Shown here piece after piece: positions 47,570 to 55,598 of a DNA stretch of 64,000 nt. The position numbers and the translations under genes were made by a program. Within the stretch, counting starts at the first letter, position 1, and every line of letters begins with the position of its first letter. Source of the stretch: Halomonas aestuarii (GTDB taxonomy: Bacteria > Pseudomonadota > Gammaproteobacteria > Pseudomonadales > Halomonadaceae). Under the pieces are notes generated by a model. That model saw only the letters and a program-made list of their open reading frames with translations, did no database searches and was not told the DNA's origin. The stretch covers positions 2,232,001 through 2,296,000 of the forward strand of contig NZ_CP018139.1 in the NCBI RefSeq assembly GCF_001886615.1, in the 5' to 3' direction.

Positions 47570-48201
47570 TGAATGACAGGTTTTGCGGTATTCCTGCGCC
47601 TGTTGCTAGTGCTCTTCAAGATTTATGGAAAGTTAAAGAGCTTGAATATGCTGGTGCCATAGGAGCAAAAGAGCTTCTTAAGTTTTTTATGGAGCTGCCT
47701 ACAGGTGAAAGGCAGGATTTAATTGGTGGTGTTCCTGCAGAGCTCCCAGAGTTTGTAGAAGCTTCTGCAGTTGGTGAGCTTCTTTCCTATCTTGCTGATA
47801 ACCCAAGCTTTAGCTTTGGATGCCTTTCTGGTAAGGCTCCTGATTTTGATGAAAAAGCTGAATACAATGGGTTGAGTGAGTACGTTAAAAAGCGCATAGA
47901 GGTTAGTTCATATCAAGCCTTTCTTGTTGATGACTTCCTAGAAGCTGATTCAGACCTCAAGCAGTCTATTTCAGAAGAAGTGAATAAGAAGTACCAAGAG
48001 AGTAAGCAGGTGATTAGCGATGCTGCCGAAGGTGCTGCCGATTTGCGCTATTTTTGGTTGGTTGAAAGTTTGATTCCAGAAGTCAGCAATATGAATCCTC
48101 ATAGTCAACAAGCATTCTGGTCAGCAGCAGAGCTTATTTTGGCAAAATATTTCGAGAGTTGCGATGTCTATGAAGATCCAAGCCATAATATCACCTCATA
48201 A
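47539..48201 (+). CDS. ABC-3C effector, C-terminal part (ABC-3C CTD), frame 2
   Basis: 220 aa open frame, shifted by -1 relative to the previous one. It begins with YKKYSFVMNDRFCGIP, which completes a strand of the upstream domain, then IGAKELLKFFMELP and a C-terminal helical domain with YNGLSEYVKKRIE, YQESKQVISDAA and the terminal KYFESCDVYEDP. The last motif is typical of the C-terminal domains that link effectors to ABC-3C machinery. ATG 47539 lies inside the upstream frame with a weak ribosome site, so expression may depend on frameshifting or coupling. The following middle-component gene overlaps its end by 38 bases. Confidence 0.72.
   Translation: MARYKKYSFVMNDRFCGIPAPVASALQDLWKVKELEYAGAIGAKELLKFFMELPTGERQDLIGGVPAELPEFVEASAVGELLSYLADNPSFSFGCLSGKAPDFDEKAEYNGLSEYVKKRIEVSSYQAFLVDDFLEADSDLKQSISEEVNKKYQESKQVISDAAEGAADLRYFWLVESLIPEVSNMNPHSQQAFWSAAELILAKYFESCDVYEDPSHNITS
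47551..47557 (+). other. Slippery heptamer A_AAA_AAT at the effector frame change
   Basis: In frame 1 the codons read ATA AAA AAT, giving the X_XXY_YYZ slippery form A_AAA_AAT. A -1 slip moves ribosomes into the second frame and yields a continuous, family-like protein. One extra A in this six-A run would also restore a single frame, so a length-variable tract or an assembly error are equal possibilities. Confidence 0.6.
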
Positions 48202-48454
48202 ACATGTTAGGTTTAGTGCTTCTCTCGTTGGTTTGGCTGGAGCTGTGCGGTATCTGCTTGACGAGCCTCGGACATTGGATGAGTTATGGGCTTTGATAGA
48301 GTCTGATAAGTTAAGACTTCCTCATAAGCCAACATTTACCCAAATGGTTTTGTCGTTAGACGTTCTTTGTGCACTGAAAGTTGTAGATTTGGATTTTGAA
48401 GGAAGGGTTTTTTTAAATGATGAAGGTTCTTTTGTAGAATTGGATGGCTTATGA
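48164..48454 (+). CDS. ABC-3C middle component
   Basis: 96 aa. The sequence HKHVRFSASLVGLAGAVRYL followed by LDEPRTLDELWALIES and QMVLSLDVLCALKVV resembles a short winged-helix-like linker protein ('middle component') of ABC-3C systems, which bridges effector and ATPase. It overlaps the effector frame by 38 bases and the ATPase gene by four (ATGA), so the three are one operon. ATG 48170 is an alternative start. Assignment from motif recall and gene order. Confidence 0.65.
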   Translation: MSMKIQAIISPHKHVRFSASLVGLAGAVRYLLDEPRTLDELWALIESDKLRLPHKPTFTQMVLSLDVLCALKVVDLDFEGRVFLNDEGSFVELDGL

Positions 48455-50166
48455 AGCTAATAAAGTTGACATGTGATCAACCTGGCTTTCATCCCCTTGT
48501 TTTTAATGATGAGGGCGTGACTCTGATTGTGGGAGATGGGCCAGAAGGTAAAGAGTCTAGTAGTAATGGTGTAGGAAAGACTTTGGCGCTAGGTCTTGTC
48601 CATCATTGTCTTGGAAGCAATAGCGATAAGCTTTTAAGATCTGTGGTTCCTGATTGGTGGTTTACCCTTTATTTTTGTGTTAACGGAGTGGGTCATAGGG
48701 TTGATCGCAACGGAGATGGTAGAAAGATTCTTCTTGATGGAAAGTCAGTTAATGTCACTGGTTACAGGGATTGGTTGAATCAGTGTGGAGCTTTTTACTT
48801 AGATCCGGATGTTCCTTCGATTAGCTTTCGATCGCTTCTTAAGAGGTTTGCGCGTTACTCTAGAGGTGATTGCCTTTTTCCAACAAAGACTGAGCGAGAG
48901 TCTGAATATGATGCTAGACTTCGGACGCTATATCTTTTAGGTGTCGACTGTTCTTTGGTTTGGAGTAAAAGAAAAACCAAGCTGGAGCTCGATAGTATAG
49001 CAAAATCCTTAAAGAATTGGAGAGAGGATGACTTTCTAAAAAGCATGTTCCGAGCCGGTTCTAGGCCTAAGTTCCGCCATGAGTGGCTAGAAAGAGAGAT
49101 CGATAAGTTAAAAGAAGATTTGCGTGATTTTAGAGTTTCTGAGAACTATCGTTCCATAGAGCTGGAGGCGGGGGAGCTTACTAAAAGGCTTAGGGATATT
49201 GACGGTGAGTTGGCGGTTAAAGCCTTTCATATAGACAGTATTGAAAAATCATTGCGGAAGCATCCAGATATATCTAAGCAGGATTTGATGGATTTGTATG
49301 AGGGTCTGAAGCACGTTTTCAAGCCAGAGGCGCTGGAGCATTTTGAAGCTGTTGAAGAGTTTCATAACTCTCTCTCAATGAACCGTCGATCAAGGCTTGA
49401 AAATGATAAAAGGAAGCTTGAATTCCAGAAGAGAGATTTGGAGCAAGAGAGGAATGATGTTGCCTCTGCTCGAGACAGGAAAGTGCAGTCACTCCAAGGG
49501 AAGAGAGCGCTGGATGAATATGCTGCTATATCTTCTAAGGTAGCTAGTTTAGAAGAGGAGAGAGATAGGATATATGAGTATTTAAACTATTCTGAGAGTC
49601 TTCAAGAAAAAGCTCAAAAAATACGAGAGCTCAGGGTGGAAGAAGATAGAGAAGCACGAAACTATCTTTTTAACTATCCTCTTCAGAAGATGGATGAACA
49701 GTTTGCCGAGATGGCTGAGGCTATGTATCCGTCTGCTCCTGCAGGCATTGAAATAGATAATAACACTGGTGATAATCAGATTAGATTTGATGTTGCTGTT
49801 CAAATTGAGGGTGATGATTCAGATGGTATCAATGCCGCACGAATAATTGGGTTTGATGTGCTGAATCTTATGAGTGGTTCAAATCACTCTATGAGTTTTG
49901 CTTGGCATGACAATAGGCTTTTTGCAGATATGGATCCCAAACCTAGGGCTGCTTGGTTTAAGTATGTGATGTCAAGGTTTTCAGGCAGTGGAAAGCAATA
50001 CATAGCTTCTTTAAACACTGAGAATTTCGAGGCTATGAGACGTTTTATGTCTGAAGACGAGTGGGATGAAATAAAATCTTGTATTTCTTTAGTTCTTCGA
50101 GGGGATCGCGAAGACAGCAAGCTGTTGGGTATTCAGTTTGGGAAAAGCTCACTGGGTGTACAGTGA
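48451..50166 (+). CDS. ABC-3C ATPase (DUF2326-type, SMC/Rad50-like)
   Basis: 571 aa. N-terminal ATPase half with P-loop SSSNGVGKT (near base 48560) and the family-typical GLVHHCLG; a central long coiled coil (about residues 190-430, Glu/Lys/Arg-rich); C-terminal half with VLNLMSGSNHSMSFAWHDNRLFAD (quoted part: SFAWHDNRLFADMD), the Walker B region of DUF2326 proteins. In ABC-3C systems this ATPase is thought to sense invasive nucleic acid and license the effector. AT-rich codon usage marks transfer. Plain Rad50-like repair function is less likely given the operon. Confidence 0.8.
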   Translation: MKLIKLTCDQPGFHPLVFNDEGVTLIVGDGPEGKESSSNGVGKTLALGLVHHCLGSNSDKLLRSVVPDWWFTLYFCVNGVGHRVDRNGDGRKILLDGKSVNVTGYRDWLNQCGAFYLDPDVPSISFRSLLKRFARYSRGDCLFPTKTERESEYDARLRTLYLLGVDCSLVWSKRKTKLELDSIAKSLKNWREDDFLKSMFRAGSRPKFRHEWLEREIDKLKEDLRDFRVSENYRSIELEAGELTKRLRDIDGELAVKAFHIDSIEKSLRKHPDISKQDLMDLYEGLKHVFKPEALEHFEAVEEFHNSLSMNRRSRLENDKRKLEFQKRDLEQERNDVASARDRKVQSLQGKRALDEYAAISSKVASLEEERDRIYEYLNYSESLQEKAQKIRELRVEEDREARNYLFNYPLQKMDEQFAEMAEAMYPSAPAGIEIDNNTGDNQIRFDVAVQIEGDDSDGINAARIIGFDVLNLMSGSNHSMSFAWHDNRLFADMDPKPRAAWFKYVMSRFSGSGKQYIASLNTENFEAMRRFMSEDEWDEIKSCISLVLRGDREDSKLLGIQFGKSSLGVQ

Positions 50167-50206
50167 TGGTAATCACCTGACACATGTCCCCGTGGTGCCC
50201 CTATAG

Positions 50207-50316
50207 TTAAGCAGTGTTTTCCGCCGTTTTCCTAGGCGCCTTCTTCGGTGATTTGGGGAGCCCTTTCTTGAATGCCGCATAGGGTGTCATCCCCTTCATG
50301 TTGCGCCCTTGGTGAG
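50207..50316 (-). mobile_element. 3' remnant of an IS481/IS3-like transposase gene
   Basis: The minus frame encodes about 36 residues, HQGRNMKGMTPYAAFKKGLP and a basic tail ending KTAENTA-stop. This matches the C-terminus of DDE integrase-core transposases (NQG..KGRTPYxAF..GLP). The rest of the element is missing; the fragment ends at a hairpin repeat. Confidence 0.7.
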
Positions 50317-50320
50317 AACC

Positions 50321-50340
50321 AATCGGGGACAGACCCCAAT
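50321..50340. repeat. GGGGACAGACCCC hairpin repeat, copy 1
   Basis: AATCGGGGACAGACCCCAAT: 4-bp GGGG/CCCC stem with ACAGA loop, extended imperfectly. It abuts the transposase remnant. The same core recurs at 50609 and in degraded form at 52011. Confidence 0.8.
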
Positions 50341-50365
50341 TAATGAAGCTGTCCCCGCCGTCTAT

Positions 50366-50605
50366 CTAGCGGCTGGCGAGTCGCTGACGAAACCTCGGCA
50401 GGTGTCGAGCGACCGGTGGCAATCGGGTCGCCATGATCAGGGCAGACACCGTGGCATACAGGGTCCACTCCCCGAGGTCGGCGCGTACCACCCAGAGGAA
50501 GTGCAGCAGTATCATCCCCAGGATGGGATAGGAGATCTTGTGCAGCGGATTCCAGCGCTTGCCCAGACGGCGCATCGACCAGCGGTTCGAGGTCGCGCCC
50601 AGGGA
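50366..50605 (-). pseudogene. msrQ: C-terminal fragment of msrQ (heme subunit of MsrPQ)
   Basis: The minus frame encodes about 80 residues of MsrQ/YedZ-type ferric-reductase membrane protein: LGATSNRWSMRRLGKRWNPL, HKISYPILGMILLHFLWVV (with the heme-region His residues) and a basic C-terminus. The N-terminal about two-thirds is absent; the frame breaks exactly at hairpin repeat copy 2. No msrP is nearby. A pseudogene left by a rearrangement. Confidence 0.7.
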
Positions 50606-50608
50606 GTC

Positions 50609-50629
50609 AATTGGGGACAGACCCCAATT
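50609..50629. repeat. GGGGACAGACCCC hairpin repeat, copy 2
   Basis: AATTGGGG-ACAGA-CCCCAATT with perfect 8-bp arms. It sits at the breakpoint of the msrQ fragment and just before the YcaQ-like gene. Confidence 0.85.
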
Positions 50630-50706
50630 TCCCATATGCGGGCATGCCCGAGCCAAACGGCACGCTTTCCCCTAGGATGGGCGAAGCACCGGGACAAGGA
50701 CCGCCG

Positions 50707-51918
50707 ATGACCGCCTCCCAACGCCTCACCCTGACGCGCGCCGACGCCCGCCGGCTGCTGGTGCGCTATCACTTCCGGCCGGCGCCGCTGGCGAGCGTCA
50801 TCCGCCGCCTGGGCACCATCCAGTTCGATCCCCTGGCGCCGGTCGGCACCAACCCGGACCTGGTGCTGCAGGCCCGGGTGCCCGGCTATCGCCAGGGCGA
50901 CTGGCAGCAGGCGGCCTACGGGCAGCGGCTGCTGGTCGATGGCTGGGACAAGCAGGCCAGCCTGATCCAGCCCGCGGAGTGGTGGGCCCAGGCGCCGTTC
51001 CATCGCTGGTTCGCCCGGCGCTGGCAGCGGCGGGGCGTGGACGTCGATGCTCCCGAGGCCCGCGCCCTGGTCGAGCAGGTCGAGCGCCATGGCCCCTCGA
51101 CCAGCCTCGAGCTCGGCGACCAGCGGGCCGACCCCGCCCTGCGCGGCAGCTGGTACGGCCCCAAGCGCTCGCGGCACCTGCTCAAGGCGCTGTGGGACGC
51201 CGGCCACCTGATGACCCACCATCGCGTGGGCGGTCGCCATGCCTACGATCTGCCCGAGCGGGTGCTGCCCCAGGGCGCGGACGTGGCGGACGCCACGGAC
51301 GACGAGGCCCTGCAACGGCTGGTGGTCCGGCGCGTGCAGGCCGCCGGCTTGCTGCGCCCCGCCGCCGATGGCGCCGTCTGGTTGCTGCCGTGTTCGCGCG
51401 CGGAGCGGGATCGCATCGCCGCCCGGGCCCTCGCCCGAGGCGCCCTGGTCGAGCTCGAGGTGGACGGCACCGTCTACTGGACGACGCCCGAGGCCCTCGC
51501 GGTGCTGGAGGCGGCCCCCGAGCCGGGTCCTGCCATGGAACGAGGCGTGCGCTTTCTCGCCCCGCTGGATCCCCTGATGTGGGACCGTGGCGGCGTCGCC
51601 CGGCTGTTCGGCTTCGACTACGTCTGGGAGGTCTACAAGCCCCAGGCTCAGCGCCGCTGGGGGTACTACGTGATCCCGGTGCTGTGGGGCGAGCGCTTCG
51701 TGGCCCGCTTCGACGCCAAGTGCCAGGAGGGCACCCTGACCCTGCTCGCCTGGCACTGGGAGCCCGACATCCTGCCGGCCAGGCTGCCCGAGGGCCTGGC
51801 CGAGTCGCTTGAGCCAGCCGCCCGGCATTTTCTCGAATACCTCGGCGCCTCGCGCCTCGTCCTGCCCAGGGGGCTCGGGCGCGAGGCGCGCCGCGCCTGG
51901 CAGCGGGCCGCCAGATAG
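50707..51918 (+). CDS. YcaQ-like crosslink-repair DNA glycosylase (winged-helix HTH_42 family)
   Basis: 403 aa protein of the winged-helix DNA-binding family that contains AlkZ and YcaQ interstrand-crosslink glycosylases. The catalytic QxD motif is present near the N-terminus (TIQFDPL, Gln39 and Asp41), which is the YcaQ-type variant. Other blocks: VDGWDKQASLI, YGPKRSRHLLKALWDAGHL, FLAPLDPLMWDR, FGFDYVWEVYKP and GERFVARFDAK. ATG 50707 follows AAGGA. It sits alone in the scar zone. Substrate spectrum unknown. Confidence 0.82.
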   Translation: MTASQRLTLTRADARRLLVRYHFRPAPLASVIRRLGTIQFDPLAPVGTNPDLVLQARVPGYRQGDWQQAAYGQRLLVDGWDKQASLIQPAEWWAQAPFHRWFARRWQRRGVDVDAPEARALVEQVERHGPSTSLELGDQRADPALRGSWYGPKRSRHLLKALWDAGHLMTHHRVGGRHAYDLPERVLPQGADVADATDDEALQRLVVRRVQAAGLLRPAADGAVWLLPCSRAERDRIAARALARGALVELEVDGTVYWTTPEALAVLEAAPEPGPAMERGVRFLAPLDPLMWDRGGVARLFGFDYVWEVYKPQAQRRWGYYVIPVLWGERFVARFDAKCQEGTLTLLAWHWEPDILPARLPEGLAESLEPAARHFLEYLGASRLVLPRGLGREARRAWQRAAR

Positions 51919-52010
51919 ATGCCCCCGGCAGTGGATGGAAACTCGGTGGACCCTGCGCCCAGGGCTATTCAACAGGCGACATCGGCACGACTCACCCGCT
52001 GGCCAGACCC

Positions 52011-52029
52011 AACCGGGGACACACCCCCA
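52011..52029. repeat. Degenerate GGGGACA-CACCCCC repeat, copy 3
   Basis: AACCGGGGACACACCCCCA shares the core with the two copies at 50.3 and 50.6 kb but with changes in the right arm. The stretch 51919-52147 around it holds no gene that I can support. Confidence 0.55.
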
Positions 52030-52147
52030 TTCTTGGCTCGAAACAGCCACCGTCGCATAGGCTGAATATGATGGTCCCGTGGCACTGCATCTCGTCTGCC
52101 CGCTATGGTGTTGCTATTGATAGGGCACAGGCCGGGAGGTAATCGCG

Positions 52148-52246
52148 ATGGAGCAGCGCGTGAGTCTGATCACCCTGGGCGTCGGCGACCTGGCGCGGGC
52201 GCGGCGCTTCTATGAGGGGCTGGGCAGGCAGTGGACGGCGACATGA
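52148..52246 (+). pseudogene. N-terminal fragment of a VOC/glyoxalase family gene
   Basis: ATG at 52148, after GGGAGG, opens a frame reading MEQRVSLITLGVGDLARARR then FYEGLG, a typical start of VOC (glyoxalase/bleomycin-resistance) proteins. It stops at TGA 52244-52246 after 32 residues, where normal members have about 130. The rest was deleted or frameshifted. Confidence 0.65.
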
Positions 52247-52323
52247 CCCCCTTCCAAGAGGCGCGACAGGCTTTCCGCTCGGAAGGGGTGATCCTTCAAG
52301 GCGCCGTGGGCCGTGGAAGCATA

Positions 52324-52755
52324 TTACTCCTCTGCCTGCAGGCGATGGAGATACTCGGCGATAGCCAGTATCCGGGCACGAATCACGGACTCCGAATCGT
52401 ACTCGAAGTCAAAGTACTTTTCGGCCGCTTCCATGCCGTATCGTTGTCCCCAGACGGGCATGTCTCGTGAGCCGTGCGCCTGGACGTCGGCCCTTCCGTC
52501 GATGATTTCGTAGACACGCGCCAGGGGGAAGACGTTGTCATTCCTCTGCGAAAGCGTGGTGAGATCTGGAATGCCTGTTTCGATTACCCCGGCGAGTGGT
52601 CCGTCGCCCTTGCCCTCCTCGCCATGGCAGGCGGCACAGCTGTTGATGTATTCGTATTTGCCGACATCCACCTTTTCGTCCTGAGCGTGGCCGGTTGTCC
52701 AGATCAAGCCCATGATGATGGCCGCCGAGCAGGTGCTGATTTTCTTGGTGTTCAT
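52324..52755 (-). CDS. Class I cytochrome c
   Basis: 143 aa periplasmic monoheme cytochrome: signal peptide ending about TTGHAQ, heme motif CAACH (Cys40, Cys43, His44) and a distal Met99 in SRDMPVWGQRYG, the usual sixth ligand. The ccm operon in this window would mature it. Its redox partner is not evident from neighbours. Relatives act as electron carriers or as subunits of dehydrogenases. Upstream on this strand is a gene-free AT-rich stretch. Confidence 0.9.
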   Translation of the reverse strand: MNTKKISTCSAAIIMGLIWTTGHAQDEKVDVGKYEYINSCAACHGEEGKGDGPLAGVIETGIPDLTTLSQRNDNVFPLARVYEIIDGRADVQAHGSRDMPVWGQRYGMEAAEKYFDFEYDSESVIRARILAIAEYLHRLQAEE

Positions 52756-53336
52756 GGCTGCTCCCTTCTGTAGGAATCTACTGATTTTTATCCGGTGTTC
52801 GGTTGATAACTGTGTAACAGGGTCGAGATATTTTGTAGCCGTTTATTGCATGCACTCGTTGAATTTATAGTCGGGGTCGCCTGCACGTGCAAGCGAGGGC
52901 CGAGGGCCGAGGGTTCATGGTGATGGGCATCATCGGCGTATTCATTTAATTAACCTGCGATTTTTTTTCATGATTTTGCATGTAGTTTCTATGGAATGTT
53001 GACCAGTTCCTTTAGGGGGTTCGGTGGAGAAGGAATGGAAAGATCTGGGTTGTTTTCCGATCAAAGAGCTCATGATTTTGAGCTGTCAGTGTTGAGAAAT
53101 TTGCTTTTGTTTTTCCAGTGAGACCCGATGCCAGCGTGTGACGGCTCTATCCCCCGGGGTTACAAACGGCCTTCGCTGCTTGCCAGTCGAGCAATCGTCA
53201 TGGAGGAGTGGGGCGGTCGAGCGCGGCAGGGCGCTGGCGGTCGTCTTTGATGGTGCCGGGCTGCCCAGCAGCGAGAGGGCCGCCGGGAAGCTCCGTCGTC
53301 TAGGCTGTCAAAGGATAAAAAGGGGAGGGGACTGCG
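52756..53336. other. Gene-free stretch, AT-rich in its middle
   Basis: About 580 bases between divergent cytochrome c and HAD genes. Bases about 52770-53120 are markedly AT-rich (for example TTAATTAACC and T8 near 52960). No coding frame, RNA or clear repeat was recognised; it must hold both promoters. A GGGGAGGGG ribosome site lies just before the HAD gene. Confidence 0.5.
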
Positions 53337-54092
53337 ATGCTCAAGGCGGTACTGCTCGATATCAGCGGCGTGCTGACCGAGGACGGCGAGGCCCTGCCCG
53401 GCGCCGTGGCGGCGGTGGAACGTCTGCAGGCGAGCGGGCTTTCGCTGCGCTTTCTCACCAACACCTCGCGCAGGACCTCGGCGGCGGTCTGCGAGGAACT
53501 GCAGCGGCTGGGCTTCGACGTGGCGCCCGCGCAGGTGTTCACCGCTCCGGGCGCGATCCGTCGCCATCTCGAGCGCCATCGGCTGATTCCCTACCTGCTG
53601 ATCCACGAGCACCTCGAGCCGGAGTTCGCCGACCTGCCTCGGGGGGAGCCCAACGCCGTGGTGCTCGGCGATGCCGAGCAGCGCCTGGATTATGCCCACC
53701 TCGACGCGGCCTTCCGGCTGCTGCTGGAAGGGGCGCCGCTGCTCGCCGTGGGCACCAACCGCTACTTCCGTCAGGCCGGCACACTGCACCTCGATGTGGG
53801 GCCCTTCGTGCGCGCCCTGGAGTACGCCGCCGGCATCGAGGCGCGGGTGCTGGGCAAGCCCTCGGGCGATTTCTTCCATGCCGTGCTCGAGGATGCCGGG
53901 GTGGCACCCGGCGAGGCGCTGATGGTGGGCGACGACGTGGAGTGCGACGTGGCCGCGGCCATGGCGGTCGGCCTCGAGGCGTGCCTGGTGCAGTCCGGCA
54001 AGTATCGCCCGGGCGATGAATCGAAGGCGCCGGGGGCCCGCTGCGAGGCGAACCTGGCCGATCTTGTCGAGGCACTACTGGCCGGGCGCTAG
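53337..54092 (+). CDS. HAD superfamily phosphatase, LHPP/HDHD2-like
   Basis: 251 aa HAD-IIA hydrolase. Motif I is LLDISGVLTEDG, with nucleophile Asp8 and Ser10 in place of the second Asp, as in LHPP-type enzymes. Motif II is FLTNTSRR, the Lys motif is ARVLGKPSGDFF, and motif III is MVGDDVECDVAAAMAVG. A TIGR01458-like protein. Substrates of this group include inorganic pyrophosphate and phospho-lysine/histidine, but cannot be told from sequence. ATG 53337 is preceded by GGGGAGGGG. Followed by rlmA after about 100 bases. Confidence 0.88.
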   Translation: MLKAVLLDISGVLTEDGEALPGAVAAVERLQASGLSLRFLTNTSRRTSAAVCEELQRLGFDVAPAQVFTAPGAIRRHLERHRLIPYLLIHEHLEPEFADLPRGEPNAVVLGDAEQRLDYAHLDAAFRLLLEGAPLLAVGTNRYFRQAGTLHLDVGPFVRALEYAAGIEARVLGKPSGDFFHAVLEDAGVAPGEALMVGDDVECDVAAAMAVGLEACLVQSGKYRPGDESKAPGARCEANLADLVEALLAGR

Positions 54093-54188
54093 GCCGGACG
54101 GAAGGCGCCTCGTCTCCGGCAGGGTATACTGCTCGGCTCGGGCGCCCTCGAGCGGGGCGCACAGTCAACGCGGAGAACGAGGCAAGCG

Positions 54189-55127
54189 ATGAGCCACACT
54201 CCCTTTGAGGCGCTGGCCTGTCCGCTGGACGGCGACGTGCTGCTGCGTAGCGGCAGTACCTGGCGATGCGGCCTCGGGCACAGCTTCGATATCGCCCGGC
54301 AGGGCTACGTGAACCTGCTGCCGGTGCAGCGCAAGCGCTCCCACGACCCGGGCGACAGCAAGGCGATGGTGGCGGCGCGCCAGCGCTTCCTGGCGGCCGG
54401 CCACTACCGGCCGATCGCGGAGGCCGTCAGCCACGCCGTGCTGGCCGGCGAGATCGACGAGGCGCCGCTGAGCTGCCTGGATGCCGGCTGCGGAGAGGGC
54501 TACTACCTTCGCGAGCTGGCCGAGGCCGCCGACGATGCAGGCGCTGAAGGGCAGGGCGACGGGCCGAGGCTTTCCCTGCTGGGCGTGGATATCTCCAAGT
54601 GGGCGGTGCTCGCCGCCGCCCGGCAGGGCAAGCAGGCGGGGCTCGCGGCCAGCTGGGTGGTGGGCAGCAACGCCCACCTGCCCGTGCAGCCCGGCACCCT
54701 GGACCGGGTGCTCTGCCTGTTCGGCTTCCCCGTCTACCCGGAGTTCGCCCGGGTGCTGAGGCCCGGCGGCGTGCTGCTGCTGGTCGAGGCCGGGCCGGAT
54801 CACCTGCGCGAGCTGCGCGAGGTCATCTACCCCCGCCTCAAGCCCGAGCGCCCGGCGGACCCCGGGGTGCCGGAGGGCTTCGCCTCCCTCGGCACCGAGA
54901 CGCTGCGCTACGCGCTCGACCTCGAGGGCGCCGAGCCCATCGCGGACCTGCTGGCCATGACCCCGCACCTGCATCGTGCCAGCGCCGAGGGCCGCGAGCG
55001 GGCGGCGGCGCTTTCCTCGCTCACCGTCACCGTGGAGGTGCGCCTGACGCGCCTCGAGCGCGTCGCCGCCGAGGCGGCCGAGCCGTCTCCCTCCCCGGGG
55101 CCCGACGCAGGCGAACAGGCCCCTTGA
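54189..55127 (+). CDS. rlmA: 23S rRNA (guanine-N1) methyltransferase RlmA
   Basis: 312 aa rRNA methyltransferase (G745 in E. coli). N-terminal zinc module (CPLD..., C.LGHSFD) and the RlmA hallmarks RQGYVNLLPVQRKRSHDPGD and AARQRFLAAGHY. SAM-binding motif LDAGCGEGYYLREL, and LLGVDISKWAVLAAAR. The second zinc Cys of E. coli (CPLC) is Asp14 here; Cys11, Cys27 and His31 remain. C-terminal Pro/Glu-rich extension is variable. The downstream thioredoxin gene overlaps by three bases (TTGA). Confidence 0.95.
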   Translation: MSHTPFEALACPLDGDVLLRSGSTWRCGLGHSFDIARQGYVNLLPVQRKRSHDPGDSKAMVAARQRFLAAGHYRPIAEAVSHAVLAGEIDEAPLSCLDAGCGEGYYLRELAEAADDAGAEGQGDGPRLSLLGVDISKWAVLAAARQGKQAGLAASWVVGSNAHLPVQPGTLDRVLCLFGFPVYPEFARVLRPGGVLLLVEAGPDHLRELREVIYPRLKPERPADPGVPEGFASLGTETLRYALDLEGAEPIADLLAMTPHLHRASAEGRERAAALSSLTVTVEVRLTRLERVAAEAAEPSPSPGPDAGEQAP

Positions 55128-55462
55128 CCCCCATCACGCAACAGCAGCAGCTCGATGCCGTGCTGGCCGCGCGCCCGGCGGTGCTGGTGCTCTATGGCGG
55201 CGGGGCCTGTGGCGTCTGCCAGGCCATCAAGCCCCGTCTCGAGGCGATGCTGGCCGCGGAGTTCGCCGAGATGGATGCCCTCTACGTGGATTGCCAGGGC
55301 GAGGCCTCGCCGCTGTGCGCCCAGCAGCGTGTCTTCTCGCTGCCGGTCGTGCAGCTGTGGTTCCAGGGCCAGCTGTTCGAGACGTTCGTGCGCGTCTTCT
55401 CCCTCGGTGAGGTACGCCGTTCCCTCCAGCGCCCCTATGCCATGCTCTTCCCGCCGGGCTGA
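55124..55462 (+). CDS. Thioredoxin-like protein
   Basis: 112 aa cytoplasmic thioredoxin-fold protein. Active-site motif GGGACGVCQAIKPRL (Cys29, Cys32) and the cis-Pro loop SLPVVQLWFQGQLFE. The start appears to be TTG 55124, overlapping the rlmA stop, as no ATG is suitable; translation is probably coupled to rlmA. Not a canonical thioredoxin (WCGPC is replaced by CGVC). Substrate unknown. Confidence 0.82.
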   Translation: MTPITQQQQLDAVLAARPAVLVLYGGGACGVCQAIKPRLEAMLAAEFAEMDALYVDCQGEASPLCAQQRVFSLPVVQLWFQGQLFETFVRVFSLGEVRRSLQRPYAMLFPPG

Positions 55463-55598
55463 TCGCGGCCTGTCCCGCTCGGCGTCGATGGCATCGCCAT
55501 CGCCATCGCCAACAGCGCCATCCCGTCGACCGGCTGCATGGCCCTGCACGCGTGGTGAGCCGCTGCGCTGACCCGGGGCGTCGGGCGGCTTGCGCGGC

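Noticed and set aside
50166..50345. Right attachment site matching the guaA end
   Set aside because: I looked for a copy of the guaA tail (ATCGAGTGGGAGTGA) near the island's right edge and found none.
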